This document shows, in pieces, positions 46,144 through 58,773 of a stretch of 64,000 nucleotides of DNA. Both the position numbers and the translations under genes were made by a program. Source of the DNA: Sarcomyxa edulis (taxonomy: Eukaryota > Basidiomycota > Agaricomycetes > Agaricales > Mycenaceae). The notes under the pieces are model-generated. The model did no database searches, was not told the origin of the DNA, and worked only from the letters and a program-made list of their open reading frames with translations. The stretch's first letter is position 1. Every line of letters begins with the position of its first letter. The DNA is taken from contig QUOL01000003.1 in assembly GCA_009761415.1 (NCBI GenBank), positions 2,542,001 to 2,606,000 on the forward strand, given 5' to 3'.

Positions 46144-47652
46144 TTAATCCTTCTTCTGCTCGAAATGGGGCCTGATAACAGGAACCATCGGTTGCTTGTC
46201 TTTAGCCGCCGCGCCTGCAAAGAAGGAGTTGTACTCCGTCCCATCACCCTAAAACAACAGTCAATTAGAGATGACTGTATATAATTGATGAATAAAAATA
46301 TACGCACGATGGCGTTGGTCGGGTACCCGAGATCTAATGGGATGATACTTTCGAGATACTTGATCTGATCAGGCGTAAGATCGATCTCGAGCGCTTCGAT
46401 ATTGGTTTGAAGATGTTCCACTTTGCGTCCGCCGACGATGGGGAACACATATGGCGTCTTCAGTAGCAAGTACGCGATGGCAACTGGATAAGTCTAGGTC
46501 AATCATGGGTGGAAAAGAAATCGGTGAACTTGGTATGCGCTCACCAGCAGTGATACTGTGTGCCCCGACTTCCTTCGCCACTTTCTCCAGTGCGTGACTC
46601 ATCTTAACTTCGTTCTCGGTACGCTCCCAAGGACCGAAGATTGTACGGCCGTTTTCCCCAGTCTCGCGGCGACGCTGTTCCTCTTCATCAGTACGCAGCT
46701 TACCACTGGCAAGAACCCTGAAAGGTGCGAGGGCCATGCCTACAGTGCACGATTCTATGAACGATGCATATGCAATCATATGATGACAGTCATTACCTTG
46801 AGCACGCGCCATGGGGATGATCTCACGCTCGAAAGAGCGGTCCATGACGTTCCATGCACCTTGATAGATGATGAAAGCAGTTTTTCCGTGGTCTCTGGCA
46901 TACTGGTTCGCTTGCGATACAATCCAAGCAGGGGTATTAGATACTCCCTGACCACCGCATTAGTCAACCAAAAGACTTGATATAGCAAATATACTCACCA
47001 GATACAAAACCTTGCCCTGGAGAACGAGCGCATGTAGTCCATCCATGACTTCCTCTACAGAAGTACTCCAATCCCACCAATGCACGTACAAAATGTCGAT
47101 GTACGTAGTTCTCAATTTCTTGAGACTAGCTTCCACACTGATGTGCATGGATTTGACATTGTTGCCGATGTAGTGGGCGTGTTGCTTGACGGAAGTGTTT
47201 CCTCGTTTGAAGTTGGACGTGTACTATCCAGGGGATTCAATCAGATCACGAGAAATGGGAGACCGATAGCACACACAGACGTACCTTAGTTGCAATTACG
47301 AGTTGATCCCGGATACCACGCTGCTCAGCCCATTCGCCAATGATTTCCTCAGAACTTTCGTCCTGGCTAGAAAAGAATTGTCAGATGTGCGCTGAGCGAG
47401 AAAACGACATTGTGCAATGACTCACTAGTTGTTAGCCGTGTCGATAAAGTTGCCGCCAGCGTCATAATACGCGTCCAAGAGTCGGAAACTAGAATCCTTA
47501 TCCATGGAGCCCATGCCTAGGTTGGACCACTTATCTCCGATGCTCATTGCACCGAGTTGAAGAGGAGATACATGGATACCGGCATGCGGAGAGAGGCAGC
47601 GAAGACGACCGAGTCTGGTCAGAGGAGGAGGCGCAGGGGCAAAGAGAGACAT
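46144..47652 (-). CDS. aldo/keto reductase, aryl-alcohol dehydrogenase type
   Basis: Seven exons (47652-47426, 47366-47285, 47223-46999, 46947-46797, 46739-46545, 46483-46308, 46248-46144) give 386 aa. It is a NADPH-dependent cytosolic reductase of the AAD/AKR9-like group, which interconverts aryl aldehydes and alcohols in white-rot and other fungi. The AKR tetrad is present: Asp in NFIDTANN, Tyr directly after it (created by the first splice), Lys in VIATKYT and His in [25 protein letters not shown] is the usual cofactor-binding region. The length is normal for the family. A TATA element about 35 bp before the ATG suggests a very short leader. Confidence 0.9.
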
Positions 47653-47682
47653 GTTTCTGGGTTATCTGACCCACCGTACCCA

Positions 47683-47691
47683 GTTTATATA
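47683..47691 (-). promoter_or_regulatory. TATA box of the aldo/keto reductase gene
   Basis: The minus strand reads CTATATAAA about 31-39 bp upstream of ATG 47652. If used, transcription would start nearly at the ATG. Confidence 0.5.
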
Positions 47692-47867
47692 GTTCTTCAA
47701 TAACGTCGATCGGCCACCAACCGAAGTATGAATAAGTCCGAATGATGAGCATCCATGAATGCCACTAGAGACGCGTCAGCTACGGCAAGAAAGGACAGAC
47801 ACGATACTTATGTCTCCAGCTCACGCGGTGGTCTCATCACGATATCAGCATGAGCTAAGTCTGCGGG

Positions 47868-47901
47868 CTTCTACCGTCTGCGGGCTTCTACCGATGATAT
47901 G
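47868..47901. repeat. 17-bp tandem duplication
   Basis: GTCTGCGGGCTTCTACC occurs twice back to back in the upstream region of the reductase gene. It may be a slippage product or a doubled regulatory site. Confidence 0.6.
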
Positions 47902-48311
47902 CAACTCAGGTGTTTGCCGTGAGAGCTGTTGACAAATAAAGGTGACTAATCAGAATCCGAGTGGATGCCGTCGGTCACCGGTCATCAAGTACTAGGTCGA
48001 CGTGATCTATGAGAAAAATCAAAGTTCGTCTTCAATGCTGAGAAATACACGCACTTTGATTGCGGACTATGTACAGTGGGTACCAAACTACACGGTCACC
48101 GTGTGTACGTAGAAAGATCAAGTCATGAAAACGTATCTTCTACCAATTGGAACACTAGTGAACGAAAGCGAAAGTAGTCCGAGAAGCAGACAGTATAAGG
48201 ATACGAATTTCGAAAGCTTGGGAGATTGGCCGTCCTTAGCGGAGAAAAAAATCTCAGGAGAGTGTCGATGCTGTTGCACTGGTCAGTGGAGAAGCCTGGA
48301 CACAAAATAAA

Positions 48312-51300
48312 TCATCTGTACTGCTTTGAATTTATGGACGGACTCACTGTTTGCTTTTCATCTGGAACAGCGGAGGAAACAAACGAGAAAGCAGAAGAGA
48401 AAGCAGAGCTCGATGACAATGTTTCAGGGGCTATCTGGGTTGCCACCGATGCCGTTGGGATTATCACCGCGCTCGATTCAACCGTCGTCGTCTTTATCGC
48501 GGTAGCCAAGGGTGGGCTGAATAATGATGGCAGAGTACTCGCAACAGCGCTAGTGTTGGCATGGACAGCAGATGTGACATTCAGAGAAGCGGCCTTGGAT
48601 TTCATAGCAGAGATATCCAGTTGGAGTGAGTATGTCGTCGTGACATTCGGAACTAGAAGTTGGAGCCACGGGATTGAGTAACCGCCTTGACCGACTCGTA
48701 CTGTCGCCGCCGAAGCAATGTCCAGGAAGCCGAGAGGGATGATATTCAGTGATACTAAGGCACCCTGAGTGAGCAAGACATTGCCGAAATCTCCGGAGTT
48801 GACTGTCTGTCCAGGAGGGATGATATAATTCTCAAAGGCCTGGTCGAAGAAGGCGAATACTTCGCCGTTGACACCAGAGCTAGCTTGGACAAACTCAACA
48901 ACAAGTTCGGCGTCTAGGGGATTGAAGATCTTGTCACGGGGTCAGAAAACAAGACCAGTCTACATAATCCAGAAGACTCACATCGAAATTGACGGTGACT
49001 AAGTTGTCCACGAGCGTGTCGAGCGTTATGAAGACGTTGACGTGCGTAATGATAGCGGGGTGGTTGATACCTGGTACGATATGAGCATGCCGCAGATTCG
49101 AACGATGTAGTACAACGTACCTGCCAAGTTCGCAGAGAGATGTAATCCTTCCAAGGCCGGCTGCAAAGAAGCGAACGGAGTACTTTCCGAGTCGCCTTGT
49201 ATGTTGAGTGCCAGATCATCTCCAGTTTGGATAAATTCTGTCAAGAAGCTCTGGAAAGATTCTATCAGATCCCACGGTATGTTCTATACAATGAAGAATC
49301 CTTACTTGCGCGACAGTGTTATTGGAATCATCAGGCTGGTAATGAAACTCTGCGGGTATGATATTCTGTCCAGGAATCAGATCAAAAGTCTGATTACAAG
49401 GCGTCAGTTGATAGAAAGAAGAAAATCAAGATAGTAAGAATACTCACGTCTAGAGCAGCACGTCCTATGACCACATTGTTGAACGTTACCGGAAGAGATA
49501 TATCCCCAGTTCGCAGTGAGATATTCGAAGGGTTGTTCAGGGTGACAGTCAAAGGAGCTACAATAAATTCTGAACCGCCGTCTCCTCCACTACCGGTGAC
49601 AGAAACATTGCTCAGACCGGCAGAGCCTCCGAAGCCGTTGATGCCTTCGAGACTCGATGGAACATTGAAAGGGATCCCTGAAATTGGAACGTCGCCAATG
49701 GTTGTGCGGGCCGTCACATCTGCAGTTCCTTTCAACGTCAGATCGGCTTCGTTTCTGAGCGTGACTTGGGCAAACAGGGCTCCGAAAGCGTCGTCGTTTA
49801 ACGACGTCAAAGGTTGGTTAGAGAAAGAGATATCGAGATCAGCAATATTCCCCGTCGACACCCCCCCGTCGGCAGATGCTTTGGGAACGCTAAGCTAAAT
49901 GAGAGTCAGCGAAGTAAAAGCTATGCGAGCGACAGTCTCATACCTGTGCAATGTCAATACCATTAGAGCCAAGGACGATGTTTTCGGCTACCTCGATGAC
50001 TTGCAATGAGAATCCGAAAGGGTTTTTATATTTCGCAAGTGTGAAGTTGGAGCCTGCTGGAGGAGCAAAGGCTTGATCTTGCGTTTGCAGAGTGATACTT
50101 AGATCGGACAAGGCAATGGATTGTATAACCTGCAAATATTCTGTGAGAAGGCTGAGGTAGGGTAGAAACAATCGCTTACTTGGAGCTTTTGGCCAGGTAA
50201 AATCACGTCAAGAGAGAGCGTCTTGAAAGCGTTGCTGAGCCATGCGACGGGTTGACTAGAGCCGGATGGCTGTACAGAATCACCTTTCACGACAAGGGTC
50301 TGATTTTCGCCGGCCAAAAACTGCGAGAAGAGTTCCCCGACTGTCTCCAGATCTGAGCCATTCTGGGGTATGATGCGACCAGACAAATGGGTCCGCGTTT
50401 GCGTATTCGCCGTCAGGAATAAGCTACTTCCGGAAAGAGCTGGAAAGTAGAGTCAGACCAGAGAGCCACACGTCGAAGACGAACATACTCACGGCCAATA
50501 AGTGTTCCATTGAAAAAGGACTGGAAACTGACGGTGCCCAAATCGATACCGAGCTCTATACCAGAAAATAAGATCGAAGTATCTGAAAAAGGCACGGAAT
50601 ATCACATACGGGCTGTAGAGGGAATCAAGGCATCAGTCTCGATGTGGATGCCTCCAGCGGAGTCATCAGAGGGTAATTGGAAATTGCTGATGGAAACACC
50701 AGGCAGCCCGTTGAATGCCTTGAAGGACACCGCTTTTGACAATGAGACATTATCAAAAGTAGTCCCGAGGGCATTCAAACGCAATTTCGGGGTCGAAATG
50801 GTCCATTCGAAGCTTGGATTATGCAATAAGAACGTGGCGAATGTAGTAAACCTGAGAATAGTTTAAGTCATCGACTTCAGACGCATTGTTGAAAAACGCA
50901 CTCATCAATGTTCGTGATCGTCAGACGAGCAGAGGTCTCGTAATCAGGAACTCCAGTGTTAGCTGCCGCACAGACTGTAACAGATTCAGCGCAAATACGA
51001 GTTTTGTATATATGTGTCAATTACCTGGAGGAAGTGCGATAGTTGCAATGTCTGTTCCTTGCCAGGTGACGCTGATATGCAATAAGCATCAAGAGCATGG
51101 TATTGTCAGGGAAGACTCACGTTACGGGCTCTACGAAAGTAATTAAAGCATCCAGAGGTCCGATATCAGTCAGAGATCCACGAAGCGAAAGATCGAAACC
51201 ATCATCAGACATGTTTCTGTATACGTACGTGAATTGAGATTCAGATTTTAGAGGCAAGGGAACTAACGTGATGTTGGCTACAGTGAAGCTCAAAGTCGCT

Positions 51301-54300
51301 CCGTTGACAAGATTTTGAGCGATGGGCGCGGCTACAGCACCTATGAGATATAAGGCGGTTTCGTCGGTCTGGTAGCCCGTTAGTATCGCGGTATATATGA
51401 TGCGTGACTATCTGCTCACAATCGCAGGTATGCTCGTCTGATTGAATACCAGATCCGTTGCAACTGTGCCAACCAATGTGAAACAATTGACACAGAGAAC
51501 ACAATGAGCTTACAGTCATCCAGTTTTACCCCGGTATCAATTGCTAGGTTGACTTCGAGACCTTTTAGTGCGTTCAAGATGGCATCGTCCGCATCAAATT
51601 GATCACCGCTGAAAAACAAGTCAGTCGACAATCAGAAGTAGAACAGATATGCTTCACCTGACACACGTAGGAGAGTCAGTGTCTACACTGGTGCTCACCT
51701 ATTCAAAAATCAGTATGTTCGTCAATTTGGTCTACTATAATGGAGCTCACCGAGGTATGGAAGTCAGGATTGTCAATCACGAATTGGAATAGGTCGGTCA
51801 AAGGGCCCAAATCGACATTGTGTTCCGCTGCGGAAGACGTGACTAGTTGGATGATCACCAAGGGGTCAAGATTGAAGTCCAGGGGTAAGGTATTTGAAGT
51901 AATGTTAGTATGGCCGTCGGCATGGATAGGCGACGACGAAATGTCGACATTATCAATCTTTCCCAGAGTGAGGTTTTGATAAAACGCAATGGCTCCAACA
52001 CGCTCGAGATTTATACTAGCAGTAAACGGATTCGACAAAGTGAACGAAGTCGAGGCAATTCCGGTTTGTACAATATCGAGAGGAAATTCGAGGGAAGCGC
52101 TTGTGATGAGGTTCTGATGCAATGCAGGAATCGTGACTGGGCTCAAACGAATTTGCGACAGTGCTGATTTCAAAGAATCGATAGGCGTTGCGTCCGTAGT
52201 ACCAAGGATCGTCGTCTGGGAATCAATTCCTTGGATGTAGTTCTCCAGCAAGGCTTGACCTGCAGACACCGTATCACCCTGCGGTGCATATATAACCTCT
52301 TTGCGGGAGTTGGTCAATGAATACAGACAGCTGATAGGGTGACCCTACCGGTGGGATATATCGCATTTCCAGGAAGGACAATCAGGTTACTCTTTAGAAG
52401 TAAGTCAGAAATGTTACGATGTTTACTGGGAAAGACTGACTATATCTGCTGATCCGATGGATTGATCCTGAAATTGGAGCGTAAAAGCAACGTCCCCAGT
52501 GCCTAGAAGACGTCAATCGAGCCGCAACACAACGAGATAGTCCACACTGACCAATGGTTAAGTTGCTGGAAAATGACATCTTTTTAGTCCTGAAGGTGTA
52601 TGAGCGTTGACCGTGGTACATACCTTGGATTGAATATATTACTATTCACTTTGATAAGAAGATGATCGGGGAATCCATGATTTACATCCAAGTCGTTGAT
52701 TGTCACTGGCTTAGTGTCCAAGCCCTGGAGGCCTTCGATCAACGAATCCACGGAGAAAGTGATGTTGGTCAACGACAAAGTCCCCACCGCGGTATTTGCA
52801 TCGGCGTTTGCAGCCCCCGTTAAATGCAGCGTTTCTGTCGTTCCAACTGTTGTCGCAGCAACAAATGTGGAAAATGTGTCATGCTGGTCGTCAAAGACAG
52901 CAAACGGGACGCCATCGAACGTAAGATGAATGATTCTCTGGTCAACGTTCGTAGTACTTGGTGCTCTGGGTAGTACAAGCTGAGCAAACGATTGCCCATT
53001 ATAGCCAACAGTGATGGTCTGCTTTAGAGAAGAGATATCAATAGGGAATGCAAAGGGCAGACCGAATGCGGCGTCAGTCGAAGAACTGCTCGCTGAAGGA
53101 TTGAAGGCGGTATCGTCAGTGAATAGCAATGTTAATTCGTTTAGGGTGATCGATTTGATGATATCCAGAGGGCCTTGATTGGGCAGTACAGTTGCGACTT
53201 GTAGACTCTTGATGGCGTCGTTGAGCCAAGTTACCTTGTAGAACCACTGTTTCAAAATAATGTCTTGTCAAAGGAGTATAAAGATGACATACGTCGCTCG
53301 GTCCGGCACTCTGACCCTGGACTACCACATTGCTGTCTTTCCCGTGCACAAAATTGTTGAATACACTCGAGACCGTAGAAAGACCAGCAGCAGAGTCCTG
53401 AGGAACGAGACGACCTATCAGAGATAGTGGCGTGGTCCCACCGGGAGTCAGCGTCACAGAATCGTTTGTAGCAACTGAAGCGATCATGACATCGCCGACA
53501 TAAGCGGAAAAGCCGATGGAGCTGAGCTCGACTCCAACCTGCGAGGGCTGTACACTGATGAATAAGTAGCATATGTAGAAGGTGTTCTACAACTCTCACA
53601 TTGGTTGCGGTAGAATCAAGCGTCAGATGAATACCACCAGCAGGATCGTTCGATGGCAGATCGAACGACTTGATGAGGACACCGTTTTGGAGGCCATTGA
53701 AGCCTTTGAGGGTAACGGTCTTCGATGTGAGAGAAACACCAGGCACATTGATTCCTAAGAGCAGAGCGTCAGCACCAGTATACCTGTAAATTCAACTTTT
53801 GGACTGACCAAGGGCACTGACTGGGTATAGAACATCAAGTCAGACATTAGATTTGAAACGTATAGCTTCCACGGACCAGTCAGGTTCTCCCCAGCAATAT
53901 CCCACTCAAATGATTCTTCCGTGAGCAGAACCTAAGAAGTCGAAAATCTCTTATCGTCACGATGAACCAAAGGTTTCAAGTCATAAGATTACCTTCGTGA
54001 ATTCGGTCAAATGGTCGACATCTGCCACTTCAAAAGCCGAGTCCATATCGATGCTTGCACCGACATCCCCCGTGAGACTCAAATCATTCATGTGAATGAT
54101 ACCAAGAGGCTTGCCCGACCAAGATACGGTCAATCCAGACCCAAAAGATATCGTAGCGTCGACTGGAGAGAGTCAGAAGAGGAGAAAAAAAGTAGAAAAA
54201 AATACGAACATGGTCCAGCGTTGGTTATCGCGCCCTTCAATCTGGTCCCTGAAGTCTGGTCAACGGATGTCATGCATAAGACACAAAACACAGTCAGCAC

Positions 54301-57300
54301 ATACCAAAATTTGTCTGTTGTGGATTAGTGATCATGACTGTGTCCAGACTACATAAACGTCAATGTCAATCTTAGGGAGAAGTTTGCTAGAGCTTTTGAT
54401 ACCCTAGAATCGACCCGGTCACAATTGTCTGGACAATCGGGTGAGCAAGTACGGGCAAGATGAAGTCGAGGCTGTCATCCGTGCTTGTGGGTACACCAGC
54501 TTGAATGTATTCCAACACAGTCTGATATTCCCCTATATTGCAATCAGCATAGCACACTTTGATGATCGGACAAATTACCTATTGTAACGTCCGCTGTCAA
54601 TTCTACATCAGATTGAAGCTTTTTGAAGGCTTTTTGCACGAATGTCGGGAGGTCGAAGCCACTGCTCGTCAAGGATTAGCGTCAGAACTTGTATGTTGCT
54701 GACCATGCTCACGTAAATATGTTGTCCCGGCGCTGGGAGGTTACGGTGGCCGAATCGCCAGAAATGGGAAGATATTCGATGCCACCGATTTGAACTATAC
54801 CATCTAAAGGAGCTACGTCTAATCCTGCTTCCACGGCTAGAGCTCGCGTGAGAGTAAAGAGTGTAGCTGGATCAAAGTTTAGGTCAAGACCGAGAACGGG
54901 CGACTGAGTCGTCGACTTTGGAGTCGACGAAAAATTGGTGCTGGTATCGATGGTACCTAAGGTTAACCCAAACGACTTCACGGTAGACTTGATGTTGGTA
55001 ATGTCTAGCGGTGCAGTGAACGGATTGGCGACGTCTACTGTCACATGCGTCATATTGTCCTGCCGACCAGTGGTTGACAACACTGTGATACAGAAGTAGA
55101 GTGGGCATCGGACCACAAACACGGAAACAACGAAAATCAAGATACCTTTCAGCGAAGCAGTCTTCAGCAGATCAGTAGTAAGGCCCGGCAACACAACGTT
55201 GATGTCAAGAGCCTCAAAAGCTTCTAGCAGGGATACAATTGCCGTGCTTCCGTCAAAACCCGCGATGCTGAGTTGGACATCTAAGGAAGAGGAGGGTAAG
55301 TGGGACAGGCAAGGTTATCGTGCGCCAATGCATATCTACCTTGTTTTCCAACAAAATCGTCCAAAGTTTGGAAACCTTGAGTCGAGTTGTTTGGCTAGGG
55401 TGAGTTGCGTCAACGCGCTGTATCCGGTTTGGCTGAAAGATAAATGAACGTACCTGGAACACAGACGTGGCAGCGACACTATTATTGCCCATGCTCAGCG
55501 TCAGATGAGGTAACAGCGCCGTTCCTACGGCAATTCCATCTCGCGACAGCTGCAGATCTACGCGTAAAGGATTACAAAACTGCATCGTAGGATATAACTG
55601 ACAAGGTCAATACGCACTCAGATCACCGACAGCCAGTTTGAGGTTCGAGGGATTGAACACAGTCACTATGGGCCGTAGTTTTCAGTCAAGAGGTGCCAAA
55701 ATGGGCGAGACTATTTACCGTTGATATTGAGATTGATCCCTTGTGTAGTCCCGCCCATGACATCCACACCATCGATAGTCGTCAAACCTTTCAATCCTTG
55801 GAGCCCTAGTAAACTAGTCGAGACGTTGACTTTAATGGGGTCGAGCGTGATTTGACCTATGCTCATGTTTGCGATCGCATGAGATTGACCCTCAAGACGG
55901 AAGTCAGCGATTGTACCGCTGGTAAGATCGGCATCTACGTGTGGTCAGAGACATAGAATGAACTAGTGTAAGGGGTAACTCTCACTGAAAGCAGCAAAAT
56001 GTGGACGATTCTCCGGTGGGCAGCTCAAATTAGTGTTGGTGATCGAGATATCAATGGTACCCGCGGTGTTTGTGCTGCTGATCGTAGAGATGTTGGATAC
56101 AGATGCTCCCAGTGGCTAAAGGCGTTGTGTGAGCGAAAATATACGACTATCGAAGGCACGAGGAACGCACCGTTGTAAGTCCGGCGACAACAAGACCATT
56201 CTTCGTGATGTTGAACTCATTCATGATTTCTCCGATGGACAATTCGAAGCCGAAGGGTATTTCTGAAAAGAACGTGAAAACATTAGAAGATCTGGAGAAC
56301 GAAGGACGTACGAAGCGCGGCATGAACGGTTTTACTCTCAGCGCTGGGAGTCCACGGAGACTCTTCGAAGAACGCCAGGTCGAAATCTCCAATGGTGATA
56401 GTCTGAATAGGATTAATCGGAACCTGGGACTTGAAAGGGACTTGAAGCTGTAGCGCCTGCAGTCCCTGACTGAGCCACGAGATCGTCGAATTGTCATCTT
56501 GAAGAGTCGATTTTCCAGTAGCAATTACCCAAGAATTATCACCGTTGATGTAGTTCGTGAACAGCTGTGACACGGCTGCCAATTCTGTGGCATCCGTGTG
56601 ACTATGCAAGAACCCACTGAGCGTGATCGTATTCGAACCAGGAACCTAGAAAAGCATGGTATGATTATTTACCACGGTGGGAAAAAGGAAGGGACAGACA
56701 ATTTGGGTGTTCGTGCCTGAGCCGTCTCCGAGGTCGACACCAAGATAACTCAAACCAAAAACAACGGTGCCCAAGTTGAGAGAGAAGGGACTAGGATATG
56801 TATAAGCAAAAGTTAGAGACTTGATGGAATTTGATCACCTTGGGTTTGTCAATTCAGTAGTGGCTTCAAAATTGATACCGCCTGTCGGGTTATCACTCGG
56901 GAGTAACAAGTTTTGGAGAGCGACATTGCCGTTGAACCCATCGAATCCTACGATGTTTTCGCTGAGCACACTGAGACCTCGGACAAATGAACAACCGCGT
57001 ACCATTGAGCGTTATCTCTTTGTCAAACGAGATTCCATTGGCCACTGGGAATTTCAGGGCATGAACGCGTAGACTGTGACTTTCCAATCGCCAGGTAAAA
57101 TTGGTCGAAGTGATCATGTGTGCCGCGAACTTTCCGAACGCATCTTGATCCACGATATTGAAAGTCGTAGTCTGATTGATGGTCGCGCGTTTGTGCTTCG
57201 TAGAAAGAGTAGCTAGAGTCATCGACCCCAATGGAATGGTCGTGCCATTAATGACCCAGGACACGTTGATTGGTTTAGTGAAAGCGATTTTTGCCGAAAT

Positions 57301-57951
57301 GATTCCAGTGTGAGAAACCTGAAACCAGGGTTAGGACTTGACGGTAGGAAGAAGTAAAAAAACGTGCATATCCTTGCAATCCGAGCAGAAATCTTTTACG
57401 AAAATCAATCTTAGAGACGACCGGGAATAACGACTGACTCACGTTTCGTTCTGAGGCTGCGTGATAGCTGCAACGGTGACTCCAAGTTTACTTCTCTTCA
57501 CGACGAGTTGAACAATGGCTTTGACGACGGGGAATAGCAGAATAAACAGCAGAGCGATGGATATCGGAATCAGGATGATCTGCGAGATAATGAACCATCG
57601 TTTCTTGTAGAATGGTTGTGTTGGAACTGAAGCCGCTCCCACTGCTGCAGGGGTCGCCGTCTGAGGGTGGTCACTTGCACTCGCTCCCGAGGTATCCCTC
57701 GACGCTGCTGGTCCGCCTACAACAATGCCTGCTGGAGTGGTCCTTGCTACTCCAGCTCCTTCCACAAAACGCGATCCAGCTGGCACCTCAGCATGTCCTG
57801 AGTGACGGTGAGAAAATGCATCATCTACACGAAAACAGCAAAGTAAAAATTTCATACCTGCTAAGGACGCGCCGGAACCGATACTGATGTTACTACCAAG
57901 GTCTGTATCATAGATTCCACTACTCCGACGAGCAGGGCGGGTCTCTTCCAT
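48312..57951 (-). CDS. giant single-pass membrane protein with DUF3712 units
   Basis: One many-exon gene spans 9.6 kb and encodes very roughly 2,300-2,500 aa. The start (MEETRPARRSSGIYD) leads through a Ser/Ala/Pro-rich cytosolic segment to one TM helix (FIISQIILIPISIALLFILL). Three tandem units of about 3.1 kb follow. The signature LPS-D/N-P/S-x-GGI recurs near 56.9, 53.7 and 50.7 kb, and NPSN-x-x-GD near 55.6, 52.6 and 49.5 kb. Such beta-rich repeats are annotated as DUF3712 and resemble LEA/AsmA-like folds. The C-terminus is a Ser/Ala-rich tail with no second TM helix. The role is unknown; surface adhesion or lipid contact are only guesses. Exon borders were followed in frame but not all listed or checked. 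Confidence 0.75.
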
Positions 57952-58773
57952 GATAAACTAGAGGCAAATGATAGCACGAGCTGCGATACAGAAAGCAGGA
58001 ACTTTGGGAACGCGAAGCACCGCGACCTAAGTATATGCGCGCAAGACAAGAAGAATGGAGCTCAATTCGGCTGTTTTTTTCAGACCTACTAAAGCTAGCA
58101 GGATCCACCAATTTAGGCCATAGAGAAAGCAGTGGTGTGGGTCGTGGACCGCATGGTTAGAACCGAAGGAAGTCACATTGGCCTTCGCGATGGAACATGA
58201 TTGATGAAAAGACTGTCACAAGATCAACTCTGCATGCGCTTCCTGAGACCAAGGCTTGTTTTGGGACGCATTTTTAGCGTCTCTGTGGGACGCAAATACC
58301 ATAGGGAGCTGTAAAAATGACATCGAAGAGTTTCATGAGTGGAAAACCAGATCCCAAGACTCTCCATCGAAATGCATATGATTGTTAACCGGCGGGGCGC
58401 CGTGGGGTATCCAAGGTTATTCAACATAGAATGCGGGGTATCAGGCCCTCAGGAACCCAGAATTCAGTGAGGATCTCAGGATGTCCTGAAGATGTAGATC
58501 GATGATCGATGAGGAGGAAGGAAGAGGAAAGTCGACTCGATCACGCTATCGAGCCGACCGTGACTGGCTCATGGCCACCTCGTTGGGTCCCTTCAACACG
58601 CAAACTTGAACGCTTTTACCCTTCTCGTCGTTCTAGACAGTGGTCAGAGAAGGCTATCTCACTTGCAACGATCGAAACTGACCAAACGGTGGGTGGTTGA
58701 CTACCAGCACATCGACTGTTCCAAAAACACACTAAAATTTCTATGCAGGTGGCGCGAAATACGCTGTCTCACG

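Noticed and set aside
54300..54450. Gene boundary splitting the DUF3712 gene
   Set aside because: The reading frame continues through two introns (NPQQTNF joined to GTRLKGAITNAGP), matching the repeat seen elsewhere in the family, so one gene is more likely.
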